Assembly: GCA_038063375.1 (NCBI GenBank)
Contig: JBBTVG010000011.1
Location: 1 to 38,910 of the forward strand
Direction: 5' to 3'
DNA length: 38,910 nt
From: Patescibacteria group bacterium
GTDB lineage: Bacteria > Patescibacteriota > Minisyncoccia > Phycocordibacterales > JANLHH01
How positions within the stretch are numbered: the first letter of the stretch is position 1; each line of letters starts with the position of its first letter. Shown in pieces: positions 38,856 to 38,910 of the stretch. The translations under genes and the position numbers were made by a program. The notes beneath the pieces are model-generated. The model did no database searches. It was not told where the DNA came from and saw only the letters and a program-made list of their open reading frames with translations.

Positions 38856-38910
38856 TTAGAAACTAAAGCCTGCGCCGGTAATGAACGAAAAGAGGAAAAA
38901 CACGAGGGGG
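38856..38910 (-). CDS. C-terminal end of a gene that enters from the right edge (unknown)
   Basis: A minus-strand frame is open from the window edge to a TAA at 38856 and would end in PLVFFLFSFITGAGFSF. The visible part is hydrophobic. The strong terminator 16 bases later supports a gene end here, but 18 codons are not enough to name it. Confidence 0.35.
   Translation of the reverse strand, partial: PLVFFLFSFITGAGFSF

Overview
The window looks like a chromosomal segment of a Candidate Phyla Radiation (Patescibacteria) bacterium, most likely a parcubacterial lineage. The reasons are gene content and style: a compact str-S10-spc ribosomal cluster without rpmD (uL30 is absent from CPR genomes in general), ribosomal proteins with Lys-, Gly- or Pro-rich tails, an orphan VirD4/TraG-like ATPase with a long coiled-coil N-terminus, few Shine-Dalgarno sites, and intergenic palindromes centred on CTGCCGG-type cores. 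Base composition is moderate and the standard bacterial code fits all genes.

Layout. 1-2243: small membrane and redox genes (an edge-truncated repeat-bearing secreted protein, an XRE regulator with a DUF2178-like partner, a DoxX-like protein, a cupredoxin). 2247-5349: recG, a very unusual tRNA-Ile(UAU) locus and a small unknown membrane protein. 5383-9254: yciB, ftsH, and smpB followed directly by ssrA (tmRNA), with a duplicated ssrA 3' end. 9362-12758: an unknown gene, a BaiN/YhiN flavoprotein, and infC-rpmI-rplT. 12769-12979: a promoter-to-terminator stretch without an ORF, probably a structured RNA. 12995-17057: a minus-strand run (YjdF-like membrane protein, beta-CASP nuclease, LOG-like protein, family 4 uracil-DNA glycosylase) and ndk. 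17245-38910: almost entirely minus strand. In transcription order it reads (edge gene)-rpsL-rpsG-fusA-NUDIX-tuf-rpsJ-rplC-rplD-rplW-rplB-rpsS-rplV-rpsC-rplP-rpmC-rpsQ-rplN-rplX-rplE-rpsN-rpsH-rplF-rplR-rpsE-rplO-secY-adk-map-TraG-like ATPase.

The core genes form the translation and export machinery: ribosome assembly (16 large-subunit and small-subunit proteins of the S10/spc block plus S7, S12, L20 and L35), elongation (EF-Tu, EF-G), initiation (IF-3), ribosome rescue (SmpB with tmRNA; FtsH is a quality-control protease next door), Sec export and N-terminal methionine removal. The ribosomal superoperon is cut by intrinsic terminators after rplB, rplE and secY, so it is probably several transcripts.

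The most unusual material is between genes. (1) A complete tRNA-Ile(UAU) sits at the tip of a long imperfect hairpin that lies inside the anticodon loop of a second tRNA-Ile-like gene, under one promoter. (2) A 103-bp MITE-like element occurs four times with 17-bp inverted ends and TCAA/TTGA 4-bp flanking duplications. (3) A separate family of about 95-115 bp structured repeats lies directly upstream of the YjdF-like gene, ndk and tuf; its stems differ in sequence but stay paired. (4) A 20-bp exact duplicate of the ssrA 3' end suggests an old integration event. The NUDIX gene between fusA and tuf is surrounded by these repeats and looks like an insertion.
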